Notes: generated by a model from the sequence alone, not told the origin. Positions 23,370-31,530 are shown, numbered from the stretch's first letter. The stretch: 37,571 nt of DNA from JAYFNU01 sp964460755 (GCA_964460755.1 CAYWQL010000017.1:1-37571); one strand, 5' to 3'. Numbers and translations: made by a program.

Positions 23370-24965
23370 TTAGTCGTTTTTCAATTCTCGCGTTGGAAGC
23401 CACGGGAAAAGAACAATCAGCGGCAAAGCAAGCGCGAAAATGTAAACATACCTTAAGCTGAAAGCCACGGGCGTGCCGAGAAACATTGTCGCCCAGTTCA
23501 GCACGGCGGGCAGATAACAAAGACCGCCGAGCGACTTTCGTTTTTTTGCGAAAAGCATAAACAAGAGCGTAACCCACGCGAGCGTTCCGCTTCCCACGAA
23601 CGGCTTATTGGCGCAAAGCATTTCGTATATCGAAAAGCCGAATATCTCGTTAAACAAATCGCGTCCTTCTATACCGAATGGGTTGCCCGCGATTTGTAAA
23701 TCATAGTAGCCGTAATCGCACTGAACCCCAACCTTCCAAAATCCGAAGGTTTCCATACAGTATTCCTTTAAATAAAGCGAAACGTTTTTGGGGAACATTT
23801 GAAGCCAGACCTTTATAAGCTCGGTCTTGTTCTGCTCAAGAAACTCGTTGTTGAACGAGGGGTCCCATTTTATAGCGTCGGCAATACAGGGCGCATACCA
23901 CCTTTCCCAGTTTTCCTTCGTCATAAGGCTATAAACAAATTGCTCCTGCTCCTTGGTCATGTTGCCGTCCTCGACAACAACCGCACCGATTTGAAGAAGC
24001 GGCATACCTATCTTTTCGGAATAGTTGCTCGTTATTCCGCAGAGTTTAAATACCACGCAGGTCATCAAAGCGTACGCCGCAATAAGGCACAAGAGCGACA
24101 GACAGAGCTTTTTCGCCTTGGAACGAAACACAGCAAGCAAGGCTATCGTAAGCAATACAATCGTCAATATCCCGTTATTTCTAAACAACAAAACCGCCGC
24201 GGATACAAGAACAAATTTTATCACAAAGCCCTTTGAGGAAATGTCGTCCTTCAAAAGCACAACATCACTCAAAAGCATAATCAGCCACAAAAGCGCGCAG
24301 GAATAAAGCGGGTCCTTAAGCATAGCGATTGAATAAGCGGGGAAATATGGTACAAACATATAATATCCCATCGTAAAGATAAGGAATAAGATGTGAACTC
24401 CGTTTTTATAGAGCTTATAAACAAGCGCGGAAACGGTAGTAAGCATAAGTCCTGTTTGAACGAGGGTATACAGAAAAACGCCCTTGTTGACGCTATTGAA
24501 AAGAAGACCTGTTTTTACAAAAGCGCCGACAAACATAGTATAAAAAACAGGGTGGTCGCTATAAAGCTTGGTTCCAAAGCCGCCTTGATTAATCGACGAA
24601 AGCGAGTCGGCATAGACATTGCCCGGCGAAAAGGTCAGCAGATACGGAAGCCACGCCAAAGCGAGCAGAACGAAAAAAACAAAAAACATATAACGCTTTG
24701 GGCTTGCCTTTTCAGAAAAATCGTGAAGCTTCTTTTCGTCTAACCAAAATAAAAAACGAAGCAGAGAATAAACCGCAGCGAAAACGCCCGCCGCAGCAAG
24801 CAGGTCAACAAGGGAAAACGGCAAAAAATAATTTTGCTTGTTATTCCCATAAATTATGCCCGAAAACACAATTTTTCGTCCGACGCAAAAACAAAGTGTA
24901 AAAAAAGCATCGAATATAATTATAGAGCTGTTTTCACGCTTTTCGATTTTTAAAAATGATTTCAT
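23370..24965 (-). CDS. DUF6020-like multi-pass membrane protein
   Basis: 531 aa from ATG 24965, chosen because GAGG lies 5 bases upstream; the frame is open to 24998. There are about 11-12 hydrophobic segments. The loop between segments near residue 120-150 has PGNVYADSLSSINQG and SDHPVFYTMF, a layout seen in membrane glycosyltransferase-like (GT-C-like) DUF6020 proteins, in which an extracytoplasmic Asp/His loop follows the first helices. This is a resemblance, not proof. Function unknown; a role in cell-surface polysaccharide or lipid modification is plausible. It is monocistronic, with its own near-consensus promoter. No clear terminator was found before the ribU promoter. Confidence 0.72.
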   Translation of the reverse strand: MKSFLKIEKRENSSIIIFDAFFTLCFCVGRKIVFSGIIYGNNKQNYFLPFSLVDLLAAAGVFAAVYSLLRFLFWLDEKKLHDFSEKASPKRYMFFVFFVLLALAWLPYLLTFSPGNVYADSLSSINQGGFGTKLYSDHPVFYTMFVGAFVKTGLLFNSVNKGVFLYTLVQTGLMLTTVSALVYKLYKNGVHILFLIFTMGYYMFVPYFPAYSIAMLKDPLYSCALLWLIMLLSDVVLLKDDISSKGFVIKFVLVSAAVLLFRNNGILTIVLLTIALLAVFRSKAKKLCLSLLCLIAAYALMTCVVFKLCGITSNYSEKIGMPLLQIGAVVVEDGNMTKEQEQFVYSLMTKENWERWYAPCIADAIKWDPSFNNEFLEQNKTELIKVWLQMFPKNVSLYLKEYCMETFGFWKVGVQCDYGYYDLQIAGNPFGIEGRDLFNEIFGFSIYEMLCANKPFVGSGTLAWVTLLFMLFAKKRKSLGGLCYLPAVLNWATMFLGTPVAFSLRYVYIFALALPLIVLFPWLPTRELKND

Positions 24966-25006
24966 ATCAACCTCAAACGTTTTGTTTTGTGACCGCATTG
25001 TAATTA

Positions 25007-25035
25007 AGTATAGCCTATTGCATTTTTCTTTTCAA
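25007..25035 (-). promoter_or_regulatory. promoter of the DUF6020-like gene
   Basis: Minus strand: -35 TTGAAA (25030-25035), 17-bp spacer, -10 TATACT (25007-25012). Near consensus, leader of about 35-40 bases. Confidence 0.75.
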
Positions 25036-25085
25036 CAAGCTCGTCTTAACCCGCTCTTCCCATAGCATATTTTTTGATTTTTCTC

Positions 25086-25131
25086 TTGACCTGCAACCTG
25101 ACGTGTGCTATTGTGTATGTATCGATAGATA
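25086..25131 (+). promoter_or_regulatory. promoter and candidate TetR operator
   Basis: -35 TTGACC (25086-25091), 17-bp spacer, -10 TATTGT (25109-25114). Directly after it comes the near-palindrome TATGTATCGATAGATA (25116-25131), 16 bp, with one mismatched pair. That position blocks open-complex formation or early elongation and is typical for a self-repressing TetR protein. Confidence 0.65.
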
Positions 25132-25149
25132 TATAAGGCGGTTTATGTT

Positions 25150-25719
25150 ATGGAAGATATGAAAGAAAAAATAACCTATCACTCGCGCGGGCTGTTTGAC
25201 AAGCACGGCTTTCACGGTACTGCGCTGCGCGACATTTGCAAGCTGGCAGGCTGTAAAATGCCGACTATTTATTATTATTTCGGAAGTAAAGAAAACCTTT
25301 TTAACGAGGTTGTCTATGTTGCCTTTGAAGAACTTGTGGCAAAGCTTTGGGCGCAGCTTCCCAAAAATGTGTCGGTTGCGGAATTCGATACGTTAATGGT
25401 AATTCAAAAAAAGAATTTATCCGAGGAAGAAAGATTGATTTATCGCCTTGCGATGAAAACATGGCTGGGCTTTGACGGAAGCGACGAAACCCGCCAGAAA
25501 TTAAAGGATTGGGCGCAAACCACATATAAGAAAAGCTTAAAAAAGCATTCGGAATCGGTTTGCTCAATGGAATGGGCAAAATTCATTTCCCGCTCCGTAA
25601 CAAATCTCATTCAGCTTATTATTCTCGCGGAAGAGGATATTTCAGATGATGAAATCCGCGAAAATATTGAGATGATATTTAGTGTGGCGACACATTCAAA
25701 TATAAAAAACGAAATTTGA
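25150..25719 (+). CDS. TetR-family transcriptional regulator
   Basis: 189 aa. An N-terminal TetR helix-turn-helix (about 5-50: FDKHGFHGTALRDICKLAGCKMPTIYYYFGSKENLFNEV) is followed by a helical ligand-binding domain with no recognised ligand. ATG 25150 is preferred, with AAGGCGG about 10 bases upstream; ATG 25159 is an alternative. It is upstream of and 13 bp from the OsmC-family gene on the same strand, and so probably regulates it as well as itself through the operator at 25116-25131. This pair reads opposite to nearly all neighbours. Confidence 0.93.
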   Translation: MEDMKEKITYHSRGLFDKHGFHGTALRDICKLAGCKMPTIYYYFGSKENLFNEVVYVAFEELVAKLWAQLPKNVSVAEFDTLMVIQKKNLSEEERLIYRLAMKTWLGFDGSDETRQKLKDWAQTTYKKSLKKHSESVCSMEWAKFISRSVTNLIQLIILAEEDISDDEIRENIEMIFSVATHSNIKNEI

Positions 25720-25732
25720 AAGGATTGATATA

Positions 25733-26179
25733 ATGGCTATGTCAAACACTGCGGACAATATGCTAACTGTAAAGCTTCAAACGATTGACGATAAGACAAT
25801 GTTCAGCGCAACCTCACGAGAAAACCCGGCGTTGACAATTGATTATTTCCCTCCCATAGGCACAGGTAAGGGATATACCTCGTTGGAGCTTCTGATGATG
25901 GCTTTGGGTTCCTGCGTCAGTACAACGCTCTTGAGCTTGTTCCGCTATAAGATGAAAAAAAACGTCACCGGTATTTTAGCGGAAGTAAACGGAACCGTAC
26001 GCGAAAAGCACCCGAAAGCGCTTGAGCACATAATTCTGCTCTTGAAAATCAAATCGAGCGATTTAACGCAAGCAGAGGTTGAAGCCGCCCTCAAAACCGC
26101 GGAGGATACCCTGTGTCCGGTATGGGCTATGCTCAAGGGGAATGTTACCGTCGAAGTCAAAACAGAGATAGGCGAATAA
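25733..26179 (+). CDS. OsmC/Ohr-family protein
   Basis: 148 aa. The two conserved redox cysteines of the family are present: Cys61 in MMALGSCVSTTLLSLF and Cys128 in AEDTLCPVWAML. Members reduce organic hydroperoxides using dithiol donors; the short form here with the TSLELLMMALGSC motif is closer to the OsmC-like branch than to Ohr. Located 13 bp after the TetR gene with AAAGGA before the ATG, so it is probably the controlled target. A peroxide or small electrophile as inducer is plausible. Ended by the hairpin at 26299-26330. Confidence 0.93.
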   Translation: MAMSNTADNMLTVKLQTIDDKTMFSATSRENPALTIDYFPPIGTGKGYTSLELLMMALGSCVSTTLLSLFRYKMKKNVTGILAEVNGTVREKHPKALEHIILLLKIKSSDLTQAEVEAALKTAEDTLCPVWAMLKGNVTVEVKTEIGE

Positions 26180-26298
26180 GCTCCCCGTCCGTTTTCCGAG
26201 CAAAGCTTCGCGCTTATTCTCTTTTGTTTCTCGAACTCTACCCCGACAGAGCAAAATCGCTTTATCGTCGGCTATCAAGCGCATATTCCCTTTTAAAG

Positions 26299-26334
26299 AA
26301 AAGAAGGACGGCATTTACCGTCCTTCTTTTCTCG
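26299..26334 (+). terminator. terminator of the TetR-OsmC unit
   Basis: Stem AAAAGAAGGACGG/CCGTCCTTCTTTT (26299-26311 and 26318-26330) with a 6-base loop; the 3' arm ends in TTTT. It could act in both directions. Confidence 0.85.
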
Positions 26335-26457
26335 ATATAAGGGCTGTTAATAATACTATCTCATCTCTTCACCTAACGGGAACAGGCATAGGTTCGCGCG
26401 AAAGAAAAGCAAAACAATGCGCCTCAACTTTTTTATATTTTATTTATTATTTGTTTA

Positions 26458-26486
26458 TTGTCTTTACGACAAAAAACTGATAACAT
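26458..26486 (+). promoter_or_regulatory. promoter of the PNPOx-like gene with overlapping inverted repeat
   Basis: -35 TTGTCT (26458-26463), 17-bp spacer, -10 TAACAT (26481-26486). The inverted repeat TTGTC-TTTAC-GACAA (26458-26472) overlaps the -35 and might be an operator. Confidence 0.5.
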
Positions 26487-26518
26487 AAGAACATACATTC
26501 TTTTTAAGGAGAACATAT

Positions 26519-26956
26519 ATGAATAAGCAAGACCAATTCTATGAAACCGTCTCGAAGCTTGAGGTCGCGAACCTCGCCACGGCGGCTGGCGAAAGCGTAA
26601 CCATGCGTATTGTCAGCCCCGTGCTTGTTGACAGCGCGATTTTGATTTTCACGTCAAAAGAATCGACAAAGTACAAGCAGCTTAGTATAAATCCAAACTG
26701 CTGTATTTCAATCGGCGACTTCTTTGTCGAAGCAAAGGCGGAGCTTCTCGGCTCGACCATGCTTGACGAAAACGAAACGCTTCGCTTGGAATATGACAAA
26801 AAGTTCCCCGGCGCATTCGCCGAAGGAATGGAGTTCGGCGGTCGAGACTCCGATTTCATTCTTTTAAGACCGACTGTTATTTCGGGCTGGGCTTTTGAAA
26901 ACGACGTTCCTAACGAAATCGGTATACCGACTATCCCCTTTAGGATTACCGTTTAA
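26519..26956 (+). CDS. pyridoxamine 5'-phosphate oxidase-like flavoprotein
   Basis: 145 aa. A PNPOx-like split beta-barrel: MRIVSPVLVDSAILIFTSKESTKYKQLSINPNC matches the flavin/nucleotide-binding strand and loop, and EAKAELLGS.. follows. These small proteins bind FMN, F420 or heme in different groups; the cofactor here is unknown and true PNPOx activity is unlikely at this size. ATG 26519 has AAGGAG upstream at 26506-26511. It is monocistronic, on the plus strand, converging with the Tad locus and sharing the terminator at 26974-27006. Confidence 0.88.
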   Translation: MNKQDQFYETVSKLEVANLATAAGESVTMRIVSPVLVDSAILIFTSKESTKYKQLSINPNCCISIGDFFVEAKAELLGSTMLDENETLRLEYDKKFPGAFAEGMEFGGRDSDFILLRPTVISGWAFENDVPNEIGIPTIPFRITV

Positions 26957-26971
26957 TAAACTAAAGTATTT

Positions 26972-27008
26972 AAAAAATCCTCACGAATTAACTTCGTGAG
27001 GATTTTAA
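26972..27008. terminator. bidirectional terminator between the PNPOx-like gene and the tadG-like gene
   Basis: A 14-bp stem AAAATCCTCACGAA/TTCGTGAGGATTTT (26974-26987 and 26993-27006), loop TTAAC, with A/T runs on both sides. It ends both the plus-strand gene (stop 26956) and the minus-strand Tad locus (stop 27016). Confidence 0.93.
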
Positions 27009-27015
27009 AATATCT

Positions 27016-28164
27016 TTATTTTACAAGCTTCGGATGTCCGCTTCCGCCCGGAACGTGAGCGCCCGCCTCTGCGTCAAAAGAGATAGTCGGCGAACCGTTC
27101 ACTATGCTAATCGTATCGGCGATTACGGCGCCGGTTACCTTGGCGCTGAAGGCGTTAAGCGAAACCTTTCCGTTCGGCGCATAAATTACTCCTCTAAGGT
27201 CGGCTTGACAATTCTGAATATTCACGTCGCCGTTAACGGATACAAAACAGGTTGCGTTGCTTGAGTTCATGCTCGTGTTGGTATTTTGAAGGGTAAAATC
27301 GCCCTCGGCTATTATCGTTCCCGTTGAATTAAAGTTGCCGTTGGTTAAAACGACGTTTCCGTTAAAGTATATCGGCGTGTCACCGTAACGGGCAATAAGA
27401 TTATCGTAGCAATGAAGACCATTGTTGTCATATCCGCCAAGGTAGTATGTACCGCCCGATTTTGTTATTCCGAAGGAAGCAAATTCGGAGTCAGAAGGTC
27501 TTACCGCTTGGTCAACCATATCGTTAACGCTCGGCAATACCTTTAAAGCCGCGTCGTTTGTCGTCTCCCCTATACGTCCGCCATACCATTGCGGCGTTAC
27601 AACTCCTTTACAGGCGGAAACGTGGTCGTAAACTCCATTGGAATCGTTAGCGATAATAATCTGATTATTTGAATGAATGGGGTCGGTCAGATTCATATTA
27701 ATCTGACTAAACACCATAGGTACCGTGGTCGAAAGCGAAAGAAGCGCGCAGTCGTTATCGGCAAAAAATCCGCCGGAGCCCGTTTCCGCTGTCGCAAGGG
27801 TACCAACCTTGCCTGAATTTCCGTTGGCAAACACGTTGGCGAAAATATAATCGACGTCCCTTGAGCCTTCAATGGTTATCTGACGGTTATCAGCGGAAAA
27901 GTAAATGGATACATCGGCGTCGGAGTCCACCCCGTTAGCCCGAAGATATTGTTTCGCCGTTTGAGCCGCGGTAAGCGTGTCGGGAAGGTCAATAGCGCCG
28001 GCGAGAGCGGCTGCGTCGAAAGCGGCCTGCAGCTCACGCCTGTCGTTTACCATATTTCCATAATCAAGAGCTACCGCGGACATACCTAACAGCACGACCA
28101 TTGATACCGCAACAATTACGGTGATGGCGCCATGTTCTTTGCGCATTCTCTTTAAAAATTTCAT
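27016..28164 (-). CDS. TadG-like pilus protein with C-terminal beta-solenoid-like region
   Basis: 382 aa. The N-terminus is a Tad-type class of prepilin-like segment: basic start, then HGAITVIVAVSMVVLLGMSAVALDYGNMVNDRRELQAAFDAAALAGA, the TadG/Tad_N signature. A Glu at +5 of the usual cleavage motif is missing (G12-AITVI), as is normal for TadG, so it is probably not processed. The C-terminal half (about 230-360) is rich in short Asn/Gly repeats with NGNVVLTNG, TGTIIAEGDF, NGDVNIQN, APNGKVSLN and DTISIVNG, which looks like a right-handed beta-solenoid (bactofilin-like). That suggests a surface-exposed tip or anchor. It has its own promoter at 28205-28232. Confidence 0.82.
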   Translation of the reverse strand: MKFLKRMRKEHGAITVIVAVSMVVLLGMSAVALDYGNMVNDRRELQAAFDAAALAGAIDLPDTLTAAQTAKQYLRANGVDSDADVSIYFSADNRQITIEGSRDVDYIFANVFANGNSGKVGTLATAETGSGGFFADNDCALLSLSTTVPMVFSQINMNLTDPIHSNNQIIIANDSNGVYDHVSACKGVVTPQWYGGRIGETTNDAALKVLPSVNDMVDQAVRPSDSEFASFGITKSGGTYYLGGYDNNGLHCYDNLIARYGDTPIYFNGNVVLTNGNFNSTGTIIAEGDFTLQNTNTSMNSSNATCFVSVNGDVNIQNCQADLRGVIYAPNGKVSLNAFSAKVTGAVIADTISIVNGSPTISFDAEAGAHVPGGSGHPKLVK

Positions 28165-28185
28165 AAATATCCCCCAAAAGCCTCT

Positions 28186-28233
28186 TTGGCATTCAAGTGC
28201 CTACATAATAGCACATTATTACAAAAAAGGAAA
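28186..28233 (-). promoter_or_regulatory. promoter of the tadG-like gene with leader repeat
   Basis: Minus strand: extended -10 (TGC-TATTAT, -10 at 28205-28210) and a poor -35 (TTTCCT, 28228-28233) at 17 bp. Just downstream is the inverted repeat GGCA-CTTGAA-TGCC (28188-28201). This suggests that the tadG-like gene can be expressed apart from the rest of the locus. Confidence 0.5.
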
Positions 28234-28272
28234 CTTTTTGTAATTTTGCGTCTTTGCCCGACTTTTTGTGTG

Positions 28273-29271
28273 CTATATATCCTGCTTCACGTCTGTGTCT
28301 TTCCTATATTCCGCCGCCGCAAGCTTAACGTTCGCTGAATCCAGCTTACGCATAAGCATAGCCTTTTCCACCGCTATATCCGATTTTTGAGCGTAAGCCT
28401 CGACCAGCTCGGAATAAGCGCCCTTAAGCTGTTCAACAAGAAGCTTGTTTGCTTCAAGAAGCTTCTCGTTTTGAAGCATAGTATCGTCGTTAACTTGCCT
28501 TAATTTATCGTTCGCCCTTGAGACCGTCGCGCTTTCCTCCGTCATAGAAGAAACAAAATTATTAAGTGATTCGTTCTCACGTTCTTTTTTCGATAAAATG
28601 ACGCTTACCTTTTGAACGTCTCTTTTTAGATTTTCTATTTCCTCGTTAAGCTTTGCGATACGTCCTTCGCTGACCATCTCATTTAAGAAGTCGTTTTCTT
28701 TTCTGAGCTTATCCATGGTATTGGTAAGCGTCGCTATTTCTTTTCTTGCGGCGTCGACCTCTTTTTGCGTTTCGGCTTGGCCGGCTTTGTGAACCTGTAT
28801 GCTTTTGTTCGCCGTTTCCAACTGGCTTGTTTTATCGTCGAGCGCGGCCTTCAGCCTTTTTTGCTCGACTTCCTCGCTCATAAGCTTCGCCGAAAGGTCG
28901 GTTTTGTCCTGTTCAAGAACGCTGTTTTTAGCGATAAGCTCGGTTACGCTCTGCGAAAGATTATCCGCGGCTTCACCGCCAAAGCTATTTACTACATCCG
29001 AAAGCGAACAATACTCCGCTTCCTTTTTCGTCAGCTTTTCATTCAGCGAGTCGATTTTAGCCGCAAGCTTTTCCTTCTCGTCAAGAACCGACTGCATATT
29101 TTTATTGAATGTAACCGTCGCTTTTTGCTGTTCCTTTTTTATTCCGTTGACATAATCCGCGACGGACTTCTTAGTATATCCGCCCATGTTGCTTTTCAAT
29201 ATTTTATCGAGGTCTTCCTCTTCCGTGCGTCCCCTTATTAAACCTACCACGCTTTGTTTGTCATCCATCAT
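28273..29271 (-). CDS. coiled-coil protein with DivIVA-like N-terminus in the Tad locus
   Basis: 332 aa, cytoplasmic, no transmembrane segment. Residues about 20-45 (DKILKSNMGGYTKKSVADYVNGI) resemble the N-terminal membrane-curvature-binding region of DivIVA/GpsB proteins, in which GY-x-x-x-x-V-x-x-(F/Y)-(L/V) is the usual core. The rest is almost entirely heptad-repeat coiled coil rich in Lys, Glu and Ala (about 45-320), with four or so breaks. The gene lies between DUF192 and tadG. I know no standard Tad protein of this type, so it may be a scaffold that positions the pilus machine. DivIVA resemblance is a pattern match only. SD GAGAGGTG precedes the ATG. Confidence 0.75.
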   Translation of the reverse strand: MMDDKQSVVGLIRGRTEEEDLDKILKSNMGGYTKKSVADYVNGIKKEQQKATVTFNKNMQSVLDEKEKLAAKIDSLNEKLTKKEAEYCSLSDVVNSFGGEAADNLSQSVTELIAKNSVLEQDKTDLSAKLMSEEVEQKRLKAALDDKTSQLETANKSIQVHKAGQAETQKEVDAARKEIATLTNTMDKLRKENDFLNEMVSEGRIAKLNEEIENLKRDVQKVSVILSKKERENESLNNFVSSMTEESATVSRANDKLRQVNDDTMLQNEKLLEANKLLVEQLKGAYSELVEAYAQKSDIAVEKAMLMRKLDSANVKLAAAEYRKDTDVKQDI

Positions 29272-29286
29272 TTACACCTCTCAAAA

Positions 29287-29613
29287 TTATTCGGCTTCAA
29301 GAACCATACCTTCTTTAATATCCTTTGCCGCGCCCTGCGCAAGCTCAAGCACGTTTCGCGCTCCTTTGAATATCCTTCCGATTCTCCAAGGCGCAATCGT
29401 TTCCACGCCGACGACCGTGAAATCCTTTGACAGGTACACGACGTCGATTGTAAAACGCATAAAGAAACTGTGGATTGAAGAACAACCGTAAAAGAGCATA
29501 CCCGCTTTGTCGTCTATACTTTTTCTTCCCATAAGACCTTTGAATCGTTTAAAAAAAGTATCGGCAACCTCTACGCGCTCCGCAATAACCTTTTGGTTTG
29601 ATTTTACTCTCAT
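29287..29613 (-). CDS. DUF192 family protein
   Basis: 108 aa. The DUF192 fold (beta-rich) is recognisable by RFKGLMGRKSIDDKAGMLF, the SSIHSFFMRFTIDVVYL block (family form HTFFMRFPIDVVFLD) and NVLELAQGAAKDI near the C-terminus. Family function is unknown, but members are frequent in or near Tad/type IV pilus loci. It starts 3 bp after tadC and ends 15 bp before the coiled-coil gene, so it is part of the operon. No signal peptide is seen, in contrast to many DUF192 proteins, which suggests a cytoplasmic location. Confidence 0.9.
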   Translation of the reverse strand: MRVKSNQKVIAERVEVADTFFKRFKGLMGRKSIDDKAGMLFYGCSSIHSFFMRFTIDVVYLSKDFTVVGVETIAPWRIGRIFKGARNVLELAQGAAKDIKEGMVLEAE

Positions 29614-29616
29614 ATT

Positions 29617-30567
29617 TTACGAAAACACCTTTATAATGTTTATAACCGCCGGGCCTAAAAGCACGATAAAAATAACGGGGAAAATAAACAGCAGCATTGG
29701 GAAAAGTATCTTTGTCGACATCTTGTACGCCTGTTCCTGAACCTTATTCTTGCGCGTTACCCTCATGCTTTCCGACTGGCTCTTTAGTACATTTTTCAGC
29801 GAAATGCCAAGCTGACCCGCCTGAACGACGGCGCTGACGAAGGTCGTCACTTCCTCTACCCCGCATCTTTCGGCAAGCTGAGACATAGCCTCTCTCCTCG
29901 TGCGTCCCATCGACATTTCGCGATAGGTTACGTTGAGCTCGTCGACAAGCGGCCCGTCCATATTATCAATAATATGCTTTATGCTCTGCTCGAAGCCCAA
30001 GCCCGCTTCAACGCTTATGCTGAGCAGGTCGAGAACGTCGGGAAGCTGCTGTTCAACAAACGCTTTGCGCTTGCTCGTCATAGAAGATAGTTGAAACCTT
30101 AATACGGCGAATGAACCATACAGTCCCAAAAATCCGAAAAGCAAGGCGTTCTTGGCGGGGCTTTTCGTCATAAGACCTATTACCACACCGAAAACCATCG
30201 CGCCGACCATAATTATTATTTTCATAAGGCTATACTCGTCGGGCTCCATCTTCATACCCGCCTGCCTGAGCTGAAGCTTAAGCTTAGCCTCGCTTTCGAC
30301 CGCCTTTTGATTCTGAACGGCATTTCCTTTTCTTTTGTCGCCTGAAGCTCTGACTCTTCGCGACAATTTATCCAAAATCGGCCTAATTGTTCTTTCAAAA
30401 AAAGGTTTGCTGAGCTCTTCATCCCGCGAATAATCAACCTCGTTTTGGACGCTGAACTTGTTAACGCGATTTCTCATATAATCTTCTTCTCTGCCCTGTT
30501 TTTCCATAAGAAGATAGACTATCGAATATACGACAACCGCGGCGCAAATAATGATAATTCCTATCAT
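29617..30567 (-). CDS. tadC: Tad pilus inner-membrane platform protein TadC
   Basis: 316 aa type II secretion F-domain protein. N-terminal transmembrane segment (about 2-19), a second hydrophobic pair near 112-150, the T2SSF domain with DVLDLLSISVEAGLGFEQSI, EMSMGRTRREAM and VVQAGQLGISLKNVLKSQSE, and a C-terminal pair of helices. TadC forms the membrane platform with TadB on which the TadA ATPase acts. The ATG follows AGGAG; it lies 9 bp after tadB and 3 bp before DUF192. Confidence 0.93.
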   Translation of the reverse strand: MIGIIIICAAVVVYSIVYLLMEKQGREEDYMRNRVNKFSVQNEVDYSRDEELSKPFFERTIRPILDKLSRRVRASGDKRKGNAVQNQKAVESEAKLKLQLRQAGMKMEPDEYSLMKIIIMVGAMVFGVVIGLMTKSPAKNALLFGFLGLYGSFAVLRFQLSSMTSKRKAFVEQQLPDVLDLLSISVEAGLGFEQSIKHIIDNMDGPLVDELNVTYREMSMGRTRREAMSQLAERCGVEEVTTFVSAVVQAGQLGISLKNVLKSQSESMRVTRKNKVQEQAYKMSTKILFPMLLFIFPVIFIVLLGPAVINIIKVFS

Positions 30568-30576
30568 CGGCTTCTC

Positions 30577-31521
30577 CTAAAACTTTATTTGAACAATCTT
30601 GTTAATTATAAAAAAGCCTATCGCTTCCATGGCAATCCCCACGACGACCATCACCTTGCCGATGCTCGTCGTAAAGAAAGAATTGATGTATTCGGGATTA
30701 ATCACCATCAAAAACAAAGTCAAAAACAGCGGAAGCGCTCCGATAATTATTCCCGAAAAACGGCCCTGAGAGGTTAAAACCTTCGCTTCCTCTCTAAGCT
30801 TAATTCTGTCCTTTATTGTCGTCGACAAAATATCCAGTATCTCGGCAAGGTTCGCTCCAACCTGAGTCGCGGTTATTACCGCCGTAACCAATAGCTCAAA
30901 ATCCTTGTTTTGAACCCTTTCCTCCATATGGATTAAAGCGTCGTCAAATGAAACGCCATACTTAATCTCGCGCAAAGCCCTTGAAAACTCGGTTGAAATC
31001 GGCGGCTGCATTTCATTCGCTATACTTTCCATCGCCTGTTGAAACGAGAAGCCCGCCCTCATACAGTTGCTTATTATCATCAGCGAGTCGCCAAGCTGCT
31101 TGTTAAAAAGAGTCTGCATCTTTTTTCTTGAACGCTCTACGAGAAGCGGAGGCGTCGAAATACCGAGAATACTTAAGCCGAGAACCGTCGTTATGTTGGC
31201 GCCAAAGAGCGCGGCAAGAAGCGCCGGGCCAACCGCCGCGATAATCCAAATGTTAAGATACTCCTGCGCGCTGAGCTTTACGCCGGCCATCGAAAGATTG
31301 TTTTCGAGCTTTTCGCTTACACGTATGAGACCTTTTTTCTTGCCTGATTTGTTCTTTTCTTCCGTCTCGTTTAAGACGGTTTTTCGAATTCCGTCGATAC
31401 CGTCGTTAACGGACAGCTTGGAAATTCGTCTTTTTATGTTGTCTTCGTTCGATTTGTCAAAGAGCGACGTTATTAAAACATAAGCTAAAACCGCGCTCGA
31501 CAAACATATTAAAAAAACCAT
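30577..31521 (-). CDS. tadB: Tad pilus inner-membrane platform protein TadB
   Basis: 314 aa. Same architecture as TadC: N-terminal helix (1-19), central transmembrane pair (about 90-130), a T2SSF domain with LGDSLMIISNCMRAGFSFQQAMESIA, EIKYGVSFDDALIHM and ATQVGANLAEILDILSTTIKDR, and two C-terminal helices. GAGG lies 7 bases before ATG 31521. It follows tadA by 9 bp. TadB and TadC are paralogues thought to arise by duplication, and both are full length. Confidence 0.93.
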   Translation of the reverse strand: MVFLICLSSAVLAYVLITSLFDKSNEDNIKRRISKLSVNDGIDGIRKTVLNETEEKNKSGKKKGLIRVSEKLENNLSMAGVKLSAQEYLNIWIIAAVGPALLAALFGANITTVLGLSILGISTPPLLVERSRKKMQTLFNKQLGDSLMIISNCMRAGFSFQQAMESIANEMQPPISTEFSRALREIKYGVSFDDALIHMEERVQNKDFELLVTAVITATQVGANLAEILDILSTTIKDRIKLREEAKVLTSQGRFSGIIIGALPLFLTLFLMVINPEYINSFFTTSIGKVMVVVGIAMEAIGFFIINKIVQIKF

Positions 31522-31530
31522 CTGCTCACC

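Larger units (their letters stand above)
26180..26518 (+). other. gene-free stretch with terminator and promoter
   Basis: No convincing gene lies here. It contains the terminator hairpin of the TetR-OsmC unit at 26299-26330, then an A+T-rich promoter region for the PNPOx-like gene. I see nothing else. Confidence 0.7.
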
